NCBI GenBank assembly: GCA_900128565.1
Contig: LT636056.1
Location: forward strand, 1 to 19,073
DNA from: Stramenopiles sp. TOSAG23-6
Lineage: Eukaryota > Sar
Length of the DNA: 19,073 bases
Direction of reading: 5' to 3'
The translations under genes were made by a program, and so were the position numbers. The notes under the pieces are model-generated. The model had not been told where the DNA came from, did no database searches, and saw nothing but the letters and a program-made list of their open reading frames with translations. Shown piece after piece: positions 17,801-19,073 of this stretch; within the stretch, counting starts at the first letter, position 1, and every line of letters starts with the position of its first letter.

Positions 17801-18772
17801 CCAAATTGGCACGATAGTTATGGAAATACACTTCTAATTGTTGCAGCACAAAATACGCAATTTGATGCTGTTAAATATCTTTGTGAAAACATCGAGGAGT
17901 TGGATGTCAATCATCAAAACAAAAATGGTAATACTGCTCTACACTATGCTATTGCTTATTTTCCTGGAGGAGAAATTGTGCCTTATTTAATGGATAAAGG
18001 TGCTGATGATACATTGAAGAACCGCTTTGGTTTAAGTCCATATGACGGAACTACAGCGGAGGATACAATTGAATTTCAAGATCAGAGTGAAGATGCATTG
18101 ATGACATTACTTACGCGAGTCTCCGAATCAGTTGTAAAAGGGGAAAAGAATATTCTTCAAGAAGAGTGGATCGATGAAAGATACAATTGTGATCAACCTG
18201 ATCGAAATGGATGGACTATTCTTCATCACCTTGCGCTTGCGGCTGATGCGAAATGGCCAGAAGGTCTTGCTGAAGAAATTGCGCAAATGCTTTTTGATGC
18301 AGGGGCTACGGGGGACCCGATAAATGAAGACGGCAATAGTGCATTACATTTTGCGCTTGGAAGAAATCCTGCTGGTGACCTTGGACCTTTGATAATTGAA
18401 TACGGTGGAGATGATGGTCAAATCAACAAATGGGGCCAAACACCTTACGAAGGATACTGTGATCAATCTTGGCGAGGTATATGTGCACAAAAAGATAAAG
18501 AAGTTCCCTTCTGGCAATTATCTATTCCATTAGCAGCATCGTTGCAGTTGAATGAATCTCGTATTGCTGCTGAAAAACCTGGCGGAATGAATATATCTGA
18601 TGATGCGTGGACTACTGCTGTAGTACTACGATGTCTGGATATTAAGTGTTCCGATGATCAGGATCTTTGGGGTGATATATATGCTACTTCTAGAAAGTGG
18701 TTAAAAAAACAATGTACACACGCAGAATTCCCAGTTATTTGGGAGAATACTGGTGAGTTGTTTGGTTTATAG
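8804..18772 (+). CDS. Giant scaffold protein: Tudor-like, LRR, IQ/Sfi1-like, MORN, ankyrin repeats (3322 aa)
   Basis: One uninterrupted frame. Domains by residue: a Tudor/agenet-like SH3 barrel (104-158, WYDGVITKVNDDHTYNVRY); a disordered Ser/Arg/Lys stretch; about 18 leucine-rich repeats of the cysteine-containing F-box/AMN1 type (about 425-970, e.g. LRTLDVSGCKRIGDQGA); IQ motifs from about 1113 to 1692 (ARVQALWRGRMARDG, TKIQTFYRGNLGKKR) and one near 1915; interleaved Trp-centred repeats resembling Sfi1 centrin-binding repeats (1190-1497); a KOW/SH3-like segment (1804-1858); seven MORN repeats (about 2293-2452, YEGPYVQGIRHGDG); charged coiled coils (2503-2590, 2675-2733, 2879-2960); and ankyrin-like repeats (2983-3080, 3131-3217). 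Calmodulin/centrin-binding plus MORN suggests a basal-body, flagellar or membrane-cytoskeleton scaffold (inference). No catalytic domain is seen. The first Met after an upstream stop is taken as start. It has no introns, unlike its neighbours. Confidence 0.88.
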   Translation: MSSPGHGKLSHGPRILKRGHAARFSPKIRREVVDLKQQFKQQRQQAVSSAVITSTKNISAGPQIRHREKNNRTHTSNHSPQHSILMAAIRGLRAKKVKLDQRDPKVIRAGDAVRAAFRNSELWYDGVITKVNDDHTYNVRYDDGAKELNKPRKFVKKLRVQNPIDPIEDIQQYNNNSLEKKQREMLQKNKKRRNTRKIDHSQIESKIDPAGTSSSSDYEGDISTPSRARSRSKTRHPRTNRSHSRESKKSENIDIRPGSTPSNTNVCRYDKYGPPSRMAGKNEVDQKRNVPKRTTSSKIDIVSRKVWGDTSLNTNENEYIAEEKIVIGPSSSFRSKESTFVPYSRSELIKLRSKALDLHKKASSSTKSNQLDLPIDLAFCRLSWKPQEILHLSKWREVATDAALHRILRAYPKSPLGCGPSELFLSNCEHLSYRTVETIATNLYASPPLSEELTWGPNKRNPWEPYTSTYSGLRTIHAQNCHSIRFRSKLKNIGLGAAQKQRRYKGEEYSQKATRILGSGLCRVQFLDLSGNIKLLDSDIQVVSETMPMLKYLSVAGCKSIGDRSAKFIVAGCPRLKAIDFSGCNNYNDGHGLTDVGLKFLVGDHVNSGLPLTVLRIADCFEISDIGFQAIAGSKSAGNTLRTLDVSGCKRIGDQGARHLVETPLFRGGLMKRAKGLQALTSLDISFLSEMTGLAVAWICAGCPQLQRVTMIELSALDDNGCDSIGSLRALSGISLCRCSSVTDAGVVGMANIVRNRCEVERKTPYVQEINISGCKALGDASVAALGAAFGKSLLWADISELHGLEGPGLAAFIKKSSNLLHLSLRRCYKVETRALKYIGRECRRLIYLDISHCIGVTDDTIISLHNLKHLRVLDLTMCTKLTDSGVGYVPNDGLKQLFLDGISLLTDAGITTIAEKCHNLRVLHCVGCKLITPVSPVILFKECKKLRELNVLGCPNIRPSLIASLAALRPRTASINEPDKKLDLSTIDHRSFLPRLSPAVLRHRSSTDAAEEAYQRDLSADAVCGLIGVHGGDLGDGLDDNFSEGSSGNNSALIRILSGETGSKHRQPHRRRFAEPTSLRGGFRGVRPVKNSIGLLQQDQCMSDISRQRKAVNLMQSTVRAFTARLRFRKLIKGVRQKKWDAAQLVQARWRGRGTRSIFQLWALHKQHAANIMQKVVLRRLTRRRCWMLKRFAVKWWRLEARELHRNAIQLRYVMHGWFAYSHMRYLLEKNHKKIGMKGLRLCVEWNKHDRRSAADAFMGAVDTETFNSSSSIRWLRKGDRYYATCLKRRMMRGWWLGVMQARLLKRKAKTFYLKMFASGVTLVLLSWRGYAEKRLEQKARYQEADKFARIKKIRRSVQTWHRIASVRAEQGRRLRKAVMFMTNGLLVRSWMNWNYMVKERKAMRRAAAHLLNRRLSQVWCRWGMFVQIQLEEKRKMAKALRWMKHGAKMKFFHLWKDWLKRRKDLVRRTIARMLFKYLAGGFFQWMDWYNEHKRRGLIAARVQALWRGRMARDGYDDYRIDMNWATTKIQTFYRGNLGKKRAWKQARMNRIKEYMEINEPEMALMALEEEQGILFRAMFKVARAFQRIFRGEKGRLMAQLQKRVRNKSEQLKRAVRKQQILEEVEEKQAEREKTRELEYDAAVKLQVCWKRKIATRYLEMLRKKAREKGATIKAQQMYRCRLGKRAAGKRRRLLEQRSHMRERRAEAGKVYRFFRYMHRRQQLKVLTKLAYMGMWPDSYHFKISQHKKEIMIDAARFFRHMKCVSADIADFIRQQYWAWQHGVQPGDANVLQRTRRSQYPQICPGMAVRIIDRSSRLCGEEGYVLNILRKGTPNAAAEVVMDKDDRIIVQNLRYDFTKSIKNRPTLDQVPKLEFETIPYARVVNSRAELFALAEDSRIRNEQNRANTLLAKIIRGRNARKRHKMLYAEWMVEIEERREEVFRILSKLNLANMTIGRLLVRLKLVRPRELPPQLPEIDIIDRILGGGKDAVAAFRAHRAVMAELSSIRAQQWEVYKRDLKLNRDSPEEDEELPWRSRTSINMTYRKMKLKFRKNVTWKLASKIKHRANLIDLYDELPEGGNHTDKYEKRLRHLANSIAGRQWYWNEDQMASWVGNYRMDQLANSPHVPHHLHYPGAAGMMVVNGAWKDGKPHGPGTAWLPAGVGKEFHQLSKKDTDNPLRWIKYQEIDGYFENGSIPSGSDVQILYRNRSIYEGPYVEFGQDPSPSHWGKWSSKFGEAERYDDKNTLIWEGRLVDNHFNEYCINGWIKGTWITRKLRRRKHLKKAPWKTETYEGFYVNSKKHGYGVMKYKNKKGEYSGEWRCDKRHGHGSFRDKKGSVYIGEWFNGKKHGWGVESIIEPREQYEGNFCDGLRDGNGTLVLANSDKYVGEFQGGIRHGKGVVFYANGNRYEGPYVQGIRHGDGILTFKDAGERYEGPFVNDLMHGKGIFVKTRSAGYHQKRRGIWKRGNHVRWTGWCVSKFATDAFLSQFGVPCEDDPKPYKDPDWVKRMAEKSAKEAAEKEKKAKEDAENAIKQKRQEAKKAKAAARRAKGGKGGVKGKAAKQKELDDIAEKERLRKEEIRKRKMAREEQESDVEEEWEPPGGWDVTTFDGVYAAIVAEKLPALPDGVDPDNFVVKRVVDRIMGKVGPASGDQMLKRARESLAKLTPLLKAEIEKEKAVQENLDTVQEEAEEQTVMRDDQRQTMKDCEDELLATTTKLELFWEEDVHKIRHKYNRSLGPLKLVKQREWHHLKTMKDRPKVIEQVMESACLMLGLEPRWRLAEELCNSSAANQTRGVADSFLNDYDCKLVWMITSGQWNVYDIAENHELFEKLQEYFYNPVLKANNPDIFEVSMPASRVCMWFRRAFLYARMANQCKHIHKEKLRLTTQLGVEKDTTEDEEEILLEITTDVLKLTKKREDVRDDVKEMHILERRLLRTIKKIEERMTELQVQKAEEKLNAKGGIRESLESGEITEFDILGYLRDENFVMLGALVQAGMSPNWHDSYGNTLLIVAAQNTQFDAVKYLCENIEELDVNHQNKNGNTALHYAIAYFPGGEIVPYLMDKGADDTLKNRFGLSPYDGTTAEDTIEFQDQSEDALMTLLTRVSESVVKGEKNILQEEWIDERYNCDQPDRNGWTILHHLALAADAKWPEGLAEEIAQMLFDAGATGDPINEDGNSALHFALGRNPAGDLGPLIIEYGGDDGQINKWGQTPYEGYCDQSWRGICAQKDKEVPFWQLSIPLAASLQLNESRIAAEKPGGMNISDDAWTTAVVLRCLDIKCSDDQDLWGDIYATSRKWLKKQCTHAEFPVIWENTGELFGL

Positions 18773-18799
18773 GTACTTGTTATTAATTCTAATAATCTA

Positions 18800-18805
18800 A
18801 ATAAA
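18800..18805 (+). terminator. AATAAA poly(A) signal of the giant gene
   Basis: It lies 27 nt after the stop, inside a 57-base gap to the stop of the opposing gene. The opposing gene has its own AATAAA on the minus strand at 18823-18818, so the transcripts probably overlap tail to tail. Confidence 0.5.
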
Positions 18806-18829
18806 TTAAAATTGAAGTTTATTTTTTTT

Positions 18830-19073
18830 TCACTCTGGAAAATAAATACCCGAATTTTCTGTCTCTGTCGCATTATCACTGTTTTCTTCTATTGTTGTAT
18901 CAACGGAGCTCACATTATCTAAATTTTGTATCGGAGTGCTGTCGTCTCGGCGACGGAGTTGACGTCTAAGAGGAGCAGGTGTCACATCTGGGACATCTGG
19001 AAAATTCACAAGAGGTAATGTATCGGAGGATTCTGGGAAATTCACAGCAGATGTTGTATCGGAGGATTCTGGG
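18830..19073 (-). CDS. C-terminus of a Ser/Thr/acidic repeat protein (5' part beyond the window)
   Basis: The frame is open to the right edge and ends in TGA at 18832-18830. The last 80 or so residues are low-complexity: two copies of VNFPESSDT-type text, then a basic patch (PLRRQLRRRDD) and an acidic Asn/Thr/Glu tail (TIEENSDNATETENSG) ending IYFPE. At the DNA level the repeat has a 36-base period (GTATCGGAGGATTCTGGG at about 19020-19037 and 19056-19073), with a weaker third copy nearer the stop. No domain is recognisable; the true start and function lie outside the window. Confidence 0.6.
   Translation of the reverse strand, partial: PESSDTTSAVNFPESSDTLPLVNFPDVPDVTPAPLRRQLRRRDDSTPIQNLDNVSSVDTTIEENSDNATETENSGIYFPE
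19020..19073. repeat. 36-bp tandem coding repeat, running off the edge
   Basis: An 18-base segment recurs exactly with a 36-base offset, coding a 12-residue unit (PESSDT.. .VNF). The array probably continues beyond the window. Confidence 0.65.

Noticed and set aside
9103-18000. Minus-strand and alternative-frame reading frames inside the giant gene
   Set aside because: They are short, lack recognisable domains, and lie entirely within a frame with strong repeat-domain content.

Overview
The window is nuclear DNA of a compact, AT-rich eukaryotic genome. It shows short spliced introns, N-terminal secretion signals, AATAAA-type 3' ends, and a giant LRR/IQ/Sfi1-like/MORN/ankyrin protein of the kind common in flagellated protists. 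A TGA-encoded selenocysteine in a protein disulfide isomerase and a protein kinase-PP2C fusion of a type also found in plants and algae point to a unicellular alga or related protist. A stramenopile- or haptophyte-like organism is my guess, held weakly. TGA also ends at least two other genes, so the code is not reassigned.

Seven genes lie on strictly alternating strands with short gaps: (1) a C-type lectin/LamG-like secreted protein (minus, 3' end off the left edge); (2) a secreted or lumenal kinase-zinc finger-PP2C fusion (plus, 11 exons); (3) a selenocysteine PDI with a candidate SECIS element (minus); (4) a 184-aa unknown (plus); (5) a lysine-rich, probably tail-anchored protein (minus, 2 exons); (6) an uninterrupted 3322-codon gene (plus, about half the window); (7) the C-terminus of a Ser/Thr/acidic repeat protein (minus, runs off the right edge).

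The most unusual content is the introns. All twelve recognisable introns belong to one repeated family (introner-like elements). They share a GTAYGT head, a quasi-palindrome (typical form GTACGAAATTTTGTAC), a branch-point-like CCTAAC and a tail near CCAAAATACAT; four are exactly 92 nt. In the kinase-PP2C gene I joined exons so as to restore kinase, zinc-finger and phosphatase motifs. Nine of its ten introns then fit GT...AT borders, and several contain no AG dinucleotide at all, so GT-AG splicing is impossible for those. The tenth fits GT-AG. The joined model is 3576 nt, exactly 1192 codons, and keeps every expected motif. One intron carries a tandem duplication that traps a fossil copy of the exon end.

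The genes do not form an obvious pathway. Genes 1, 2 and 3 all have N-terminal secretion signals, and gene 3 would act on disulfides in that compartment. Gene 6 is probably cytoskeletal or flagellar.
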